Assembly: GCA_003611805.1 (NCBI GenBank)
Contig: RAYM01000037.1
Span: 1-64,000, forward strand
Reading direction: 5' to 3'
From: a bacterium 1xD42-87
GTDB taxonomy: Bacteria > Bacillota > Clostridia > Lachnospirales > Lachnospiraceae
DNA: 64,000 nt
A program made the translations under genes and the position numbers. Below the pieces are notes generated by a model. It was not told the DNA's origin. It made no database searches and worked only from the letters and a program-made list of their open reading frames with translations. Shown piece after piece: positions 16,606 through 26,335 of the stretch (positions are counted from its first letter, which is position 1; each line of letters opens with the position of its first letter).

Positions 16606-17508
16606 TTATGATCTGATTTTGTCAGCAATTTCACTCAGCCTGCGTAACCTATGATTCACCCCTGATTTCCCCACAACCGGATCCAGATACCCGCCAAGCT
16701 CTTTCAGCGCCGCATCCGGATATTCCAGCCGGACTTCCGCCATCTGCCGCAGATTGTCCGGTAAATTTTCAAACCCATACCTTTCTCTAATCAGAAGAAT
16801 GTCTTCAATCTGTCTGCCCGCCGCCGTCACCGTCTTGGAAATATTGGCAGTCTCGCAGTTCACCCTTCTGTTAATTGAATTGCGCATCTCCTTCAGGATT
16901 CTCATATTTTCCAGTTCCATCAGAGATACATGCGCTCCCATCACATTTAAGAGCTCTACAATGCCCTCGCCCTCTTTCAGATAGACTACCTGATATTTCT
17001 TCCGCCCTATGATCCTTGCCTCAATCTGAAATTCCGAAAGCACGTCCCGGAGCTGCACTGCCTGCGCCTTCTCATCACAGACATACTCCAGATGATAGCT
17101 TTTCCGCGGATCGCTCATAGAACCTGCGCTCAAAAAAGCGCCGCGCAGCCATGCCCTCGCACAGCAGGAATGTTTGATCAAAAGCACATTGACCGTTTTG
17201 GTTAATATTATCTTCCCATCCTCTGTCCTTGCAAGATATAACGCCTCTGTCACCCTGCGTTCCGCTTCGTCGTCGGGGATCAGCCGATGCCGGCACCGCA
17301 TAACAGTTTCTATATTAAATGTTTTTTTTAGTAATGTAAAGCATTTTCTCGCAACTGTCTCATTTTCCGTATCCAGACAAAGATGCCGTCCGCCGTCGCA
17401 GACGCCGCCGCTATACAGCAGGAGCGCCGCAAGTTCCGCAAGCTGGCAATGTCTTGCCGAGCTTACATAAGCCGCAAGTTCCTCTTTTACTGTTCCCGAA
17501 AAAGACAT
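16606..17508 (-). CDS. whiA: WhiA, DNA-binding regulator of division/sporulation
   Basis: 300 aa. N-terminal LAGLIDADG-like fold (about 1-200, with LRGAFLSAGSMSDPRKSYHLE) and C-terminal helix-turn-helix (about 215-300, with NLRQMAEVRLEYPDAALKELG). In Gram-positives WhiA influences cell division and chromosome segregation. It follows rapZ by 10 bp, so the two are co-transcribed; the yvcK gene that often lies between them in Bacilli is missing. AGAGGAAG precedes the ATG. Confidence 0.95.
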   Translation of the reverse strand: MSFSGTVKEELAAYVSSARHCQLAELAALLLYSGGVCDGGRHLCLDTENETVARKCFTLLKKTFNIETVMRCRHRLIPDDEAERRVTEALYLARTEDGKIILTKTVNVLLIKHSCCARAWLRGAFLSAGSMSDPRKSYHLEYVCDEKAQAVQLRDVLSEFQIEARIIGRKKYQVVYLKEGEGIVELLNVMGAHVSLMELENMRILKEMRNSINRRVNCETANISKTVTAAGRQIEDILLIRERYGFENLPDNLRQMAEVRLEYPDAALKELGGYLDPVVGKSGVNHRLRRLSEIADKIRS

Positions 17509-17518
17509 ATTTCTTCCT

Positions 17519-18376
17519 CTATTTATTTACATCCCTATGATACAGTTTCACACCGTAGGTACCATGATCCTTAAGCCCCGCGTACAGCATGTTTGCCAGC
17601 GTCACGCTTCTGTGCTTGCCCCCTGTACAGCCGATGCCGATTACAAGCTGATGTTTACCTTCCTTCACATAATTGGGAATCAGAAAGTCCAGCATGTCCG
17701 TCAATTTTTGCAGAAAAGAGCCTGCCTCCGTGAAAGACATCACATAATCCTGTACCTCCTTGTCATTGCCTGTCTTATGTTTCAGCTCGTCAATATAGAA
17801 AGGATTCGGAAGAAAACGCACGTCAAACACCAGATCGGCATCCGCCGGAATCCCCTTTTTAAATCCAAAGGACAGAATCGTGACTATCAGTGAATTATAT
17901 TCCTTATTTCTCACAAAAATATCATCAATTTCTTCTTTCAGTTCCCTTGTCAGCAAATGGGATGTGTCAATGATGTAATCCGCTTTTTCACGGATCTCTT
18001 TGAGTATCTCCCGTTCCCTGTGGATGCCTTCTTCCACCCTGCCCTCGGGAGACAGCGGGTGCAGCCGCCTTGTCTCTTTGTACCGTTTCAGGAGAACGTC
18101 ATCCCCCGCTTCCAGGAAGAGCATTTCAAAGAGATACCCGTTCTCCTTCAGCTGATCCAGAATACGGCGCACACCGCCAAAAGACTGGTCTGCACGCACA
18201 TCAAGCCCCAGAGCCACTTTATTGACCTCGCTTGCGGGCGTCGTAATCAGCTCCACAAACTTCTCAATTAGCGCCACCGGCAGGTTGTCTACACAATAAA
18301 ACCCCACATCCTCCAGCATTTTCATAGCGGTTCGTTTTCCCGAACCGCTCATCCCCGTCACAATTACGAATCTCAT
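17519..18376 (-). CDS. rapZ: RapZ/YvcJ nucleotide-binding protein (RNase adapter family)
   Basis: 285 aa, normal length. N-terminal P-loop GMSGSGKRTA (residues 8-17) followed by DVGFYCVDNLPVALIEKF; C-terminal domain with VIGIGCTGGKHRSVTLA. In E. coli RapZ controls amino-sugar synthesis by guiding RNase E to GlmZ; the Bacillus relative YvcJ hydrolyses GTP. It sits between murB and whiA, the usual Firmicute order. AGAGAGAG precedes the ATG. The family is certain; the RNA-adapter role in this organism is not established. Confidence 0.93.
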   Translation of the reverse strand: MRFVIVTGMSGSGKRTAMKMLEDVGFYCVDNLPVALIEKFVELITTPASEVNKVALGLDVRADQSFGGVRRILDQLKENGYLFEMLFLEAGDDVLLKRYKETRRLHPLSPEGRVEEGIHREREILKEIREKADYIIDTSHLLTRELKEEIDDIFVRNKEYNSLIVTILSFGFKKGIPADADLVFDVRFLPNPFYIDELKHKTGNDKEVQDYVMSFTEAGSFLQKLTDMLDFLIPNYVKEGKHQLVIGIGCTGGKHRSVTLANMLYAGLKDHGTYGVKLYHRDVNK

Positions 18377-18484
18377 ATTGACTCTCTCTTTTCCGTAAAG
18401 CCTCGTTCAGCCCACACCCATAACATCAACTGCCCGTTAAATTCATGCAGGCACGATTCTCCTGTCAGCATCACTCCGGCTTAG

Positions 18485-19396
18485 CTAAAAATCCCCAAGG
18501 AAGATAACCTCGCGTTCCAGCCGGACATGGAACCGGTCTTTTACACGCTCCTGCACTTCCTCGATCACTTCCCTGATATCCGCCGCAGATGCACCGCCCC
18601 TGTTAATCACAAAGCCACAATGCTTCTCAGACACCTGCGCGCCGCCAATGCGGTAGCCCCGAAGCCCCGCGTCCATAATAAGTTTCCCCGCGTAATAACC
18701 CTCCGGGCGTTTAAAAGTGCTGCCCGCACTCGGGTATTCCAGCGGCTGTTTACTCTTCCTCTGCTTCATCAGTTCTTCCATTCTGGCGCTGATTTCTTCC
18801 TTATTGCCGGGCGTCAGTGTGAGAACTACCCCCAGTACAATAAAAGGTCTGTCCCTTATAATGCTGGTGCGGTAGCCAAACTCCATCGTGTCATTGTCAA
18901 GTGTCAGAATTTCTCCCTCTTTGTCAATGACACGAACCATCTGCACGACCTGTTTCATCTCCCCGCCGTATGCACCGGCATTCATCACAATGGCGCCGCC
19001 GATACTGCCGGGAATCCCCGCCGCAAATTCCAGTCCACTCAATCCCGCATCCCTTGCCGCGAACGCCACCTTGGAAAGCAGCGCGCCCGCCCCTGCCGCG
19101 ATGTGGTTTTTCTCCACACCGACTGCGCTCAGCCGCGGACCAAGCTTTACTATGATTCCGCGGTAGCCTTTATCTCCCACCAGAAGATTGCTGCCGTTTC
19201 CCAAAACAAAATAATCCTGCTCAATCCGTCCCAGATAGGAAATTAGCTGCGACAGTTCCTCCTTTGTCTCAACAACAGCCATACACTCCGCCTCACCGCC
19301 TACCCGGAAGGTGGTATGTCTGCTCATAGGCTCGTGGAACAAAAGCCTCTCCTCTGGCACAATCGTCCTGATATAGTCATACATTGATGCACTCAA
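18485..19396 (-). CDS. murB: UDP-N-acetylenolpyruvoylglucosamine reductase
   Basis: FAD/NADPH enzyme that completes UDP-N-acetylmuramate for peptidoglycan. 303 aa. TTFRVGGEAECM, LGNGSNLLV and AGIPGSIGGAIVMNAGAYGGE bind FAD; YRTSIIRD and PSAGSTFKRP are type II MurB motifs with catalytic Ser; the final Glu lies near EVIEEV. A TTG start at 19396 is six bases from GGGAG; an ATG 12 bases further in (19384) is possible but poorly spaced. Confidence 0.95.
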   Translation of the reverse strand: MSASMYDYIRTIVPEERLLFHEPMSRHTTFRVGGEAECMAVVETKEELSQLISYLGRIEQDYFVLGNGSNLLVGDKGYRGIIVKLGPRLSAVGVEKNHIAAGAGALLSKVAFAARDAGLSGLEFAAGIPGSIGGAIVMNAGAYGGEMKQVVQMVRVIDKEGEILTLDNDTMEFGYRTSIIRDRPFIVLGVVLTLTPGNKEEISARMEELMKQRKSKQPLEYPSAGSTFKRPEGYYAGKLIMDAGLRGYRIGGAQVSEKHCGFVINRGGASAADIREVIEEVQERVKDRFHVRLEREVIFLGDF

Positions 19397-19514
19397 AATT
19401 AACTCCCGCTCATTTTATTTTCTATTACTATAATATATCCTTTACGGCTTATACCCATTCGCAAAACTACCGAATCCGCGAAGAGAATCTTGCAATCGGG
19501 CTATGCTCGATTTG

Positions 19515-20450
19515 TTACAAAAGCAGCCGCGCCGCGCCGTAAATGCCTGCGTCATTGCCAAGAGTCGCAAGCGCAAAAACCACATTTTTGCAGCCGTGGA
19601 AAGCTGTTCTCTCAAACGCAGGCTTGATATACTCAAACAGCACCTCGCCCGCCTTGGACACACCGCCGCCGATCACGAAAATCTCCGGGTTGACAATGGC
19701 TGCAATCACACCCAGCGCCTTACCCAGATATTCGCCAAACTGCTTAGCAACCTCTATCGCCAGTTCGTCCCCCGCCTTGACCGCGTCAAACACGGCTTTA
19801 GCGGATACCTCGCTCTTTCTCAGAACACTGTCCTTATCGCTCGCCTGCAATGCACGGTTCGCCAGCCTGGTGATGCCCGTAGCGGACGCATACTCCTCCA
19901 AACAGCCAAAATTGCCACAGTTACAGGCTTCCGTCTCGTTGTCCTCCACATGGATATGACCAATCTCGCCGCCTGATCCCGTCGAGCCCGTCATAATCTC
20001 GCCGTTTATGATGATGCCGCCGCCAACGCCTGTGCCAAGGGTAACCGCCACCAAATTCTTATATCCCTGACCGCCGCCCTTCCACATTTCGCCAAGCGCC
20101 GCCACATTCGCGTCGTTGCCGCCCTCCACGCGCATCCCATTGAGCAGGGCGGTAAGCTCCGTCTTCATATTCATTTCCGGCCATCCCAGATTAACCGCCT
20201 GATGTACAATGCCGCTTCTCTCCACAGGACCCGGCGTACCGATACCGACACCTTCCACATCTTCCTTTACAATGGATTTCTGCACCATCTTCTCTTTAAT
20301 GCTTGCCGCGATATCGGGAAGAATGTTTTCCCCGTGGTTTTCCGTTCTTGTGGGGATCTCCCACTTTTCCAGAACATTGCCTTCCTTGTCAAACAGACCC
20401 ATTTTGACGGTGGTGCCGCCCACGTCTACCCCAAATATATAGTTTGCCAT
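19515..20450 (-). CDS. glcK: Glucokinase, ROK family
   Basis: Phosphorylates glucose with ATP. 311 aa. DVGGTTVKMGLFD (ATP-binding loop 1), GIGTPGPV, GNDANVAALGE, TLGTGVGGGIIING, and the ROK zinc signature GHIHVE with CNCGNFGCLE. GAAGGAGG precedes the ATG. It lies 26 bp downstream of hprK, so glucose entry into glycolysis is encoded with the sensor of glycolytic flux. Confidence 0.95.
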   Translation of the reverse strand: MANYIFGVDVGGTTVKMGLFDKEGNVLEKWEIPTRTENHGENILPDIAASIKEKMVQKSIVKEDVEGVGIGTPGPVERSGIVHQAVNLGWPEMNMKTELTALLNGMRVEGGNDANVAALGEMWKGGGQGYKNLVAVTLGTGVGGGIIINGEIMTGSTGSGGEIGHIHVEDNETEACNCGNFGCLEEYASATGITRLANRALQASDKDSVLRKSEVSAKAVFDAVKAGDELAIEVAKQFGEYLGKALGVIAAIVNPEIFVIGGGVSKAGEVLFEYIKPAFERTAFHGCKNVVFALATLGNDAGIYGAARLLL

Positions 20451-20476
20451 ACCTTTTCCTCCTTCTCTTTCTCGCT

Positions 20477-21415
20477 CTAATCGTCATCCTCTCTGCCGTG
20501 CGCAAGGGAATTCTGCACGCGCTTGTACAGCTCCTGTGCCGCATTGTAACCCATCTTCTTCTGACGGTGGTTAACTGCCGCCGACTCACAGATAATCGCC
20601 AGATTGCGTCCCGGTCTGATCGGAATACTATGGCAGACCACACGGTTGCCCAGATACTCGGTGTATTCCTCCTCCAGACCCAGACGGTCGTACTCTTTAT
20701 CTTTATCCCAGTCTTCCAGCCGGATGACCAAGTCAATGTTCTGGGTGTCCCTTACGCTGGACGCACCGAACAAAGCCTTTACATCCACGATGCCGATACC
20801 CCGCAGCTCAATAAAATGCTTGGTGATATCCGGTGCGGAACCGATCAGGGTATCCTCGCTGACTCGCCTGATTTCCACCACATCGTCAGTCACCAGACGG
20901 TGTCCTCTCTTGATCAGCTCAAGCGCCGCCTCGGATTTACCGATACCGCTCTCACCCGTAATCAGGACGCCCTCACCGTATACGTCTACCAGCACGCCGT
21001 GCACGGAAATGCAGGGTGCCAGCTTCACGTTCAGCCAGCGGATCACTTCCGCCATACACGCTGATGTCGCCTTTCTGCTCATCAGAAGAGGCACGCCATA
21101 CTTCACCGCCACCTCCCTGAAAATCTCATTCGGATGCAGTTCCCGGCAGAAAATAATGCCGGGCAGCGGATTGTTCAGCAGTTTTTCAAAAATTTCCCGC
21201 TGCCTTTCCTCATCCAGACCGTTCATATAGGAATATTCCACAAATCCGACAATCTGCAGACGCGTCGTCTCAAAATGCTCAAAATATCCTGCCAGCTGCA
21301 GCGCCGGTCTGTTGATATCCGGCTGCGTCACCTTAATCTTCGAGATATCGATTTCCGGCGTCAGATTCTCCCACTTGAACTTTTCAATCACCTTTGTTAA
21401 ATTAATGCTCGCCAT
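20477..21415 (-). CDS. hprK: HPr kinase/phosphorylase
   Basis: Phosphorylates HPr and Crh on Ser46 in response to fructose-1,6-bisphosphate and reverses it with phosphate, controlling CcpA-dependent catabolite repression. 312 aa. The P-loop is GESGIGKSEAALELI (about residue 155), followed by VTDDVVEI; ELRGIGIVDV is the HPrK signature. GAGGAGGG precedes the ATG. Its leader contains a repeat-like structured element shared with ftsH. In-window substrate: the Crh-like protein at 16307. Confidence 0.96.
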   Translation of the reverse strand: MASINLTKVIEKFKWENLTPEIDISKIKVTQPDINRPALQLAGYFEHFETTRLQIVGFVEYSYMNGLDEERQREIFEKLLNNPLPGIIFCRELHPNEIFREVAVKYGVPLLMSRKATSACMAEVIRWLNVKLAPCISVHGVLVDVYGEGVLITGESGIGKSEAALELIKRGHRLVTDDVVEIRRVSEDTLIGSAPDITKHFIELRGIGIVDVKALFGASSVRDTQNIDLVIRLEDWDKDKEYDRLGLEEEYTEYLGNRVVCHSIPIRPGRNLAIICESAAVNHRQKKMGYNAAQELYKRVQNSLAHGREDDD

Positions 21416-21431
21416 AACTCCCTCCTCATTA

Positions 21432-21632
21432 TTTTATATCGCACACCGCTCTGTTTCGCAGTGCACGCTCGAAATCCTTCGGCTTTCTCGCTCACGGGCT
21501 GTCTCCGCTCCGCTTCGGTCCGTGCTAAACAAGCGTCACTGACGCTTAGCACCCCTATACAGCCGCAATCTGAAAAAACTGTCAGCAAACTGCCATTTTT
21601 CATCTTCCGTCTGCGCACTGCTCATTGCCTTC
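21432..21632 (-). repeat. Structured 5' leader element of hprK, related to the ftsH leader
   Basis: On the - strand it opens with GCAGTGCGCAGAC and closes with GTGCACTGCGAA; the ends can pair as a long-range stem. The interior contains a strong hairpin (GTGCTAA...TTAGCAC around the palindrome AAGCGTCAGTGACGCTT, about 21521-21552) and further GC-rich arms. The same outer ends occur in the ftsH leader (26009-26105). It could be a dispersed intergenic repeat or a regulatory RNA. Confidence 0.5.
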
Positions 21633-21638
21633 GCGGAC

Positions 21639-21667
21639 ATTATACCACACTATCCAAAATGCGTCTA
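21639..21667 (-). promoter_or_regulatory. Promoter of hprK
   Basis: On the - strand, TAGACG (21667-21662), a 17-bp spacer and TATAAT (21644-21639). The transcript would begin near 21632 and carry a leader of about 215 nt. The -35 overlaps the end of uvrC. Confidence 0.55.
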
Positions 21668-23533
21668 TTTTTCTACCGCCCGAAAATACTCATAAATTTG
21701 CTTTCCGATATGTTCCGGAATCTCGTGCACCTCGCAGATCTTTTCCACTGACGCTTCCTTAATCTCATTGATAGAGCCGAAATGCCGCATCAGCGCCTTT
21801 CGTCTCGCTGGTCCTACACCGGGAATCTCGTCAAGAACCGACTTTACCTGCGCCTTAGAACGCAGCGACCGATGATACTCGATCGCAAAACGGTGCGCCT
21901 CGTCCTGAATCCTTGTAATCAGTTTAAATCCTTCCGAGCGCGTATCTATGGGGATCTCCACATTATGATAATACAGCCCTCTGGTGCGGTGGTTGTCATC
22001 CTTCACCATGCCGCAGACGGGAATATCCAGATGCAGTTCGTCAAGCACCTGCAGTGCAATGTTGACCTGTCCTCTGCCGCCATCCATCAGAAGCAGATCC
22101 GGAAATTTCGTAAAACTTCCGAAAGTGTGGTCCATCTGCCTGCGGTCCAGATCTTCTTTCTCCTCCATGCCATGAACAAAACGTCTGGTCAGCACTTCCT
22201 TCATGCAGGCATAATCATCCGGACCCGACACGGACTGGATGCGGAATTTGCGGTAATCACTGCGCTTCGCCTTTCCCTTTTCAAAAACCACCATGGAACC
22301 CACGTTTGCAAAGCCGCTTATATTGGAAATATCGAAAGCTTCCATGCGGCTTACGTCCTCCAGCTCCAGAAGCGCCGCAATCTCTTTCATCGCGCCGATG
22401 GTTCGCCCTTCCTCCCTGCGTATGCGTTCTTTGTCCTGGCTTAAAATCAGTCTCGCGTTCTGCGCCGCCAGCTCCACCAGCTTTTCCTTCGCGCCCTTTT
22501 TCGGCACACGGATATAAACTCTCCCGCCTTTTCTCGCGCTGAGCCACTTTTCCAGAATCTCCGTGTCCGCAATCTCCTCCTGCAGCATCAGCTCCTTTGG
22601 AATATAAGGCGTTCCCGCATAAAACTGTTTCACGAAATCAAGGAGAATCTGCGCGCTGTCACAGTCCTCCACATGGGTCATATAAAAGTGGTCCCTGCCA
22701 ATCAGTTTGCCATCGCGCACAAAAAACACCTGCACCACGGCATCGTGTTCCTCCAATGCCAACGCAATGATATCTTTGTCCTCGCCGTTGGAATCCGTGA
22801 TTTTCTGTTTCTGCGCCACACTTTTTACGCTGTTGTACAGATCCCGGTATTCCGCCGCCTCCTCAAACTCCATTTTTTCTGACGCTTCCATCATTTTCTG
22901 CTCCAGTTCCCGGAGCATGGGTTTATAATTGCCGTTCAGAAAATCAAGCGCCTGATCGATCCGCGCCCGATACTCCTCCTTGCTGATATATCCCTGACAA
23001 GGAGCGGCGCACTGTTTGATATGGTAGTTCAGGCAGGGGCGTTCCATTCCGATGTCCCGCGGCAGCTTGCGGTTACAGGTCTTGAGCTGATACAGTTTAT
23101 TCATCAGGTCGATGGTGTCCTTCACCGCCGCGGCGCTCGTATACGGTCCGAAATATCTCGACCTGTCCTTCTTCATCTCACGTGAAATAAAAATGCGCGG
23201 ATATTCCTCTCCCACCGTCACCTTAATATAAGGATAAGTCTTGTCGTCCTTTAACATCGTGTTATATTTTGGACTGTATTCCTTAATCAGGTTGTTCTCT
23301 AAGACAAGAGCCTCCAGCTCCGAATCCGTCACGATATACTCAAACCGCGCGATCTGCTCTACCATCCGGTCAATCTGCGGTCCGCGTCCCACGATCTTCC
23401 GAAAGTAGGAGCGCACACGGCTGTGCAGGTTCACCGCCTTCCCCACATAGATAATCGTATCGTTATCATCGTGCATCAGATATACGCCCGGGGAGTTCGG
23501 CAGCTTTTTCAGCTCCTCATCAAAATCAAACAT
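21665..23533 (-). CDS. uvrC: UvrABC excinuclease subunit C
   Basis: Makes both incisions in nucleotide excision repair. 622 aa. The GIY-YIG domain (about 14-95) shows [19 protein letters not shown] central Cys cluster ([10 protein letters not shown]...[13 protein letters not shown]) is followed by a UVR domain, an RNase-H-like domain with [10 protein letters not shown], and C-terminal helix-hairpin-helix motifs ([18 protein letters not shown]). The ATG at 23533 (GGTGAGGA upstream) starts MFDFDEEL; the frame is open upstream but that part is non-homologous sequence. Confidence 0.95.
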   Translation of the reverse strand: MFDFDEELKKLPNSPGVYLMHDDNDTIIYVGKAVNLHSRVRSYFRKIVGRGPQIDRMVEQIARFEYIVTDSELEALVLENNLIKEYSPKYNTMLKDDKTYPYIKVTVGEEYPRIFISREMKKDRSRYFGPYTSAAAVKDTIDLMNKLYQLKTCNRKLPRDIGMERPCLNYHIKQCAAPCQGYISKEEYRARIDQALDFLNGNYKPMLRELEQKMMEASEKMEFEEAAEYRDLYNSVKSVAQKQKITDSNGEDKDIIALALEEHDAVVQVFFVRDGKLIGRDHFYMTHVEDCDSAQILLDFVKQFYAGTPYIPKELMLQEEIADTEILEKWLSARKGGRVYIRVPKKGAKEKLVELAAQNARLILSQDKERIRREEGRTIGAMKEIAALLELEDVSRMEAFDISNISGFANVGSMVVFEKGKAKRSDYRKFRIQSVSGPDDYACMKEVLTRRFVHGMEEKEDLDRRQMDHTFGSFTKFPDLLLMDGGRGQVNIALQVLDELHLDIPVCGMVKDDNHRTRGLYYHNVEIPIDTRSEGFKLITRIQDEAHRFAIEYHRSLRSKAQVKSVLDEIPGVGPARRKALMRHFGSINEIKEASVEKICEVHEIPEHIGKQIYEYFRAVEK

Positions 23534-23594
23534 ACTACATTCCTCACCGTTTCCTTCATTCCGAAGGTTTTCTCCCATTATTGTACAGGAGGCT

Positions 23595-23636
23595 GGAAAA
23601 GAAAACAAGGCAAAGTCTTTCACAGACTCTGCCTTA
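23595..23636 (-). terminator. Terminator of ftsH
   Basis: On the - strand AAGGCAGAGTCT pairs with AGACTTTGCCTT (23607-23635) and is followed by GTTTTCTTTT. It lies immediately downstream of the ftsH stop and before uvrC. Confidence 0.75.
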
Positions 23637-23648
23637 TCATAAACAGAC

Positions 23649-25982
23649 CTATTTATCTTCGGAAGTGTGTCCGGGATCCGGCGCCTGCGAAAACAAGCCT
23701 CTGGGACCTGCTTGCTGCCGGCTCTGCGGTTGCGCGCCGTTCGGTCTCCCATTCTGCCCTGAAGTATCAGCCGTGTTCTGCGGCTGTCCTGCAGGACTGT
23801 CCTGCGCCCCTGCCGCCATCTGCTGCCCGCCCTGCAGCTGCACACCACCCGGCTGCCCCGCACCTGTCATCGGCGGCATCTGAAAATTGGGGACAGGCTG
23901 GCCCTGCGGCTGTCCCATGGGATTCACCATCCCCTGCTGCTGTGCCGCGGTCTGGCTTTGCGCCTCCGGCTTCACGGCGTTCTCCTGCGGCTGCTCCGCC
24001 TTGTCCGCCGTGCCTTCCACTTCCTCCGCAGGTTCCGGGATGCCCTTCTCCTTGCGGTAAATCTTCATAAACTCCTTGCCCGTGATGGTCTCTTTCTCAA
24101 TCAGGTGCGCCGCCAGTTTATCCATAATTTCACGGTTTTCTTTCAGAAGTTTTTTCGCCTTCTTATAACTTTCATGAAGCAGCTTCATCACCTCGGAATC
24201 AATATCCGCCGCCGTCACGTCGGAACAGGTCAGAGACGCCCTGCCGTCCAGATACTGACTTTCCACCGTAGCGAGACCCATCAGCCCGAACTTTTTGCTC
24301 ATGCCGAACCGGGTAATCATATTCCTTGCAATGCTCGTCGCCTGCTCAATATCGTTCGCCGCACCCGTGGTAACCGTATCGAAGACAATCTCCTCCGCCG
24401 CGCGCCCGCCAAGCAGACTCACAAGCCTGTCGCGGAGTTCCGCCTCGGTGTCCAGATATTTCTCTTCCTCCGGCACATGCATGACATACCCGAGCGCACC
24501 CATGGTACGGGGCACGATGGTAATCTTCTGCACTGGCTCCGAATTTTTCTGTAATGCGCTCAGAAGCGCATGACCCACCTCGTGATAGGAAACGATCTTT
24601 CGCTCCTCCTTGCTCATCACGCGGTCTTTCTTCTCCTTGCCGACAAGCACCTGCTCCACAGCGTCGAAGAGGTCTTTCTGGCTCACATACTCTCTGCCCA
24701 GCTTCACGGCATTGATCGCGGCCTCGTTAATCATATTCGCCAGATCAGACCCGACCGCCCCGGAAGTCGCCAGCGCAATCTCATTCAAATCTACCGAATC
24801 GTCCATCAGCACATCCTTAGAATGTACCTTTAAAATCTCGACGCGCCCTTTCAAATCCGGCTTATCCACAATAATACGCCTGTCGAAACGCCCCGGGCGG
24901 AGCAATGCCTTGTCCAAAATCTCCGGCCTGTTGGTCGCCGCCAGAATGATAATACCCTTTTTCCCGTCAAAACCGTCCATCTCAGAGAGAAGCTGATTGA
25001 GCGTCTGCTCCCGCTCCTCGTTGCCGCCGCCGTATTTCGAATCACGGCTCCTGCCAATGGCGTCAATCTCGTCAATAAACACGATACAGGGAGCGTTCTT
25101 CTCCGCCTCCTTAAAGAGATCACGGACACGGGACGCGCCCACGCCCACATACAACTCAATAAAATCTGACCCGGACAGAGAAAAGAAAGGCACGTGCGCC
25201 TCGCCTGCCACCGCCTTTGCCAGCAGCGTCTTACCCGTACCGGGAGGTCCCACCAGAAGCGCGCCCTTAGGCAGTCTCGCACCGATCTTGGAATATTTGC
25301 CGGGATTATGCAAAAAGTCTACCACTTCCACCAAAGACTCTTTCGCCTCATCCTCTCCAGCCACATCCTGAAAGGTGATGCCCGTCTCCTTCTGCACGTA
25401 AGCCTTCGCCGTACTCTTGCCCACGCCCATAGGTCCGCCTTTGCCGCCCATGCGCCGGAAAAGAAGACTCAAAAGCCCCCACATCAGAAGCACTGGAAGG
25501 ATATAGTACAAAAGCACTGTCATAATCACACTGGAGCTGTCGGAAACTTCCTTCTTCATCTCCACGTTGTGTTTCAAAAGCCGCTCCGCAAGTTTGTCAT
25601 CCTCCTCCATCTTGCCGGTGTAATAGGTGTTTACACCCATACCGTAAGCATAGAGAAAGGCGGAATCCTTCTGCTCCGCTTTCGGATAAATCGTAATGCG
25701 GTCAGACCCGACCTGCACACTCTTTACCTTTCCGTCCTCCACCATTTTCACAAACTCGTTGTAAGAGATTTCCTGATTGGTGGCTCCCGTCAGCATCTTC
25801 ATAAAAACACTGACGCAGAGAAGGGTAATTAGCGCCGCCACCACAAGCATAATCAGGCTCTGCTTACGCGGGTCGCCGCCGCTGCCTCCGGATCCACCCG
25901 GACCACCGCCGTTTCCGGGTCCGCCGCTGCCGGGTCCACCAGGACCGCCGCCGTTGTCATATTGATTTACGTTATCTGCCAT
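23649..25982 (-). CDS. ftsH: ATP-dependent zinc metalloprotease FtsH
   Basis: Membrane-anchored AAA+ protease for protein quality control. 777 aa, longer than the usual 600-660. An unusual Gly/Pro-rich N-terminus (residues 10-37) comes before the first membrane helix (about 43-65); a short external domain and second helix (about 130-155) follow. The AAA domain has [18 protein letters not shown] and the second-region [19 protein letters not shown]; the zinc site HEVGH is near residue 463-467. A Gln/Pro/Gly-rich tail of about 120 residues follows the protease domain. The core is unmistakable; the two low-complexity ends are the odd part. Confidence 0.96.
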   Translation of the reverse strand: MADNVNQYDNGGGPGGPGSGGPGNGGGPGGSGGSGGDPRKQSLIMLVVAALITLLCVSVFMKMLTGATNQEISYNEFVKMVEDGKVKSVQVGSDRITIYPKAEQKDSAFLYAYGMGVNTYYTGKMEEDDKLAERLLKHNVEMKKEVSDSSSVIMTVLLYYILPVLLMWGLLSLLFRRMGGKGGPMGVGKSTAKAYVQKETGITFQDVAGEDEAKESLVEVVDFLHNPGKYSKIGARLPKGALLVGPPGTGKTLLAKAVAGEAHVPFFSLSGSDFIELYVGVGASRVRDLFKEAEKNAPCIVFIDEIDAIGRSRDSKYGGGNEEREQTLNQLLSEMDGFDGKKGIIILAATNRPEILDKALLRPGRFDRRIIVDKPDLKGRVEILKVHSKDVLMDDSVDLNEIALATSGAVGSDLANMINEAAINAVKLGREYVSQKDLFDAVEQVLVGKEKKDRVMSKEERKIVSYHEVGHALLSALQKNSEPVQKITIVPRTMGALGYVMHVPEEEKYLDTEAELRDRLVSLLGGRAAEEIVFDTVTTGAANDIEQATSIARNMITRFGMSKKFGLMGLATVESQYLDGRASLTCSDVTAADIDSEVMKLLHESYKKAKKLLKENREIMDKLAAHLIEKETITGKEFMKIYRKEKGIPEPAEEVEGTADKAEQPQENAVKPEAQSQTAAQQQGMVNPMGQPQGQPVPNFQMPPMTGAGQPGGVQLQGGQQMAAGAQDSPAGQPQNTADTSGQNGRPNGAQPQSRQQAGPRGLFSQAPDPGHTSEDK

Positions 25983-26008
25983 GAGGCATCCTCACTTTCA
26001 TTGTTTGA

Positions 26009-26105
26009 TATATATTTCACAGTGCATAGTCCGATTCCGCTTTGCCTCGACGAGAGCGCTTCTTCTCTAATCTTTTGTCTGCGCACTGTTTATTGTCTCA
26101 ATATA
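26009..26105 (-). repeat. Structured 5' leader element of ftsH, related to the hprK leader
   Basis: On the - strand it starts AACAGTGCGCAGAC and ends ATGCACTGTGAA, matching the ends of the hprK leader; the ends can form a closing helix. The interior is shorter (about 60 nt) and differs. It begins about 12 bases after the -10 box, so it is entirely within the 5' untranslated leader. Confidence 0.5.
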
Positions 26106-26106
26106 G

Positions 26107-26135
26107 ATTATATGCCAGCAAAAATCATAAATCAA
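26107..26135 (-). promoter_or_regulatory. Promoter of ftsH
   Basis: On the - strand, TTGATT (26135-26130), 17-bp spacer, TATAAT (26112-26107). This is a near-consensus housekeeping promoter giving a leader of about 115 nt. Confidence 0.7.
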
Positions 26136-26335
26136 TGAGGGAATTATGAAATTATGAACACATGTGTAAAAGAATTATAAATTTTTTTACAATTTTTGAC
26201 CTTTGGAGTAGATTTTTTCACTCTTTTCATTGTATAATAAATAACGTATTGTTTTTGACGGTAACTATTCAGTACAGGTCGAAGCATTTTACTGCTGAAC
26301 AGTTGCCTTTTCTATATTTAGAAAGGATTAGACAG
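26136..26335. other. pyrG upstream region
   Basis: Together with the ftsH leader this is the 353-bp divergent region between ftsH and pyrG. A TATAAT at 26233-26238 is a candidate pyrG -10, but its -35 is poor. I see no clear attenuator of the Bacillus pyrG type. GAAAGGA (26321-26327) is the pyrG ribosome site. Confidence 0.4.

Noticed and set aside
23534..23863. Upstream extension of uvrC by 110 codons
   Set aside because: It runs through the ftsH terminator and C-terminal coding region; the homologous start with a ribosome site is at 23533.
26162..26335. 58-codon upstream extension of pyrG
   Set aside because: Hydrophobic, AT-rich leader sequence without homology; the standard pyrG start with a ribosome site is at 26336.
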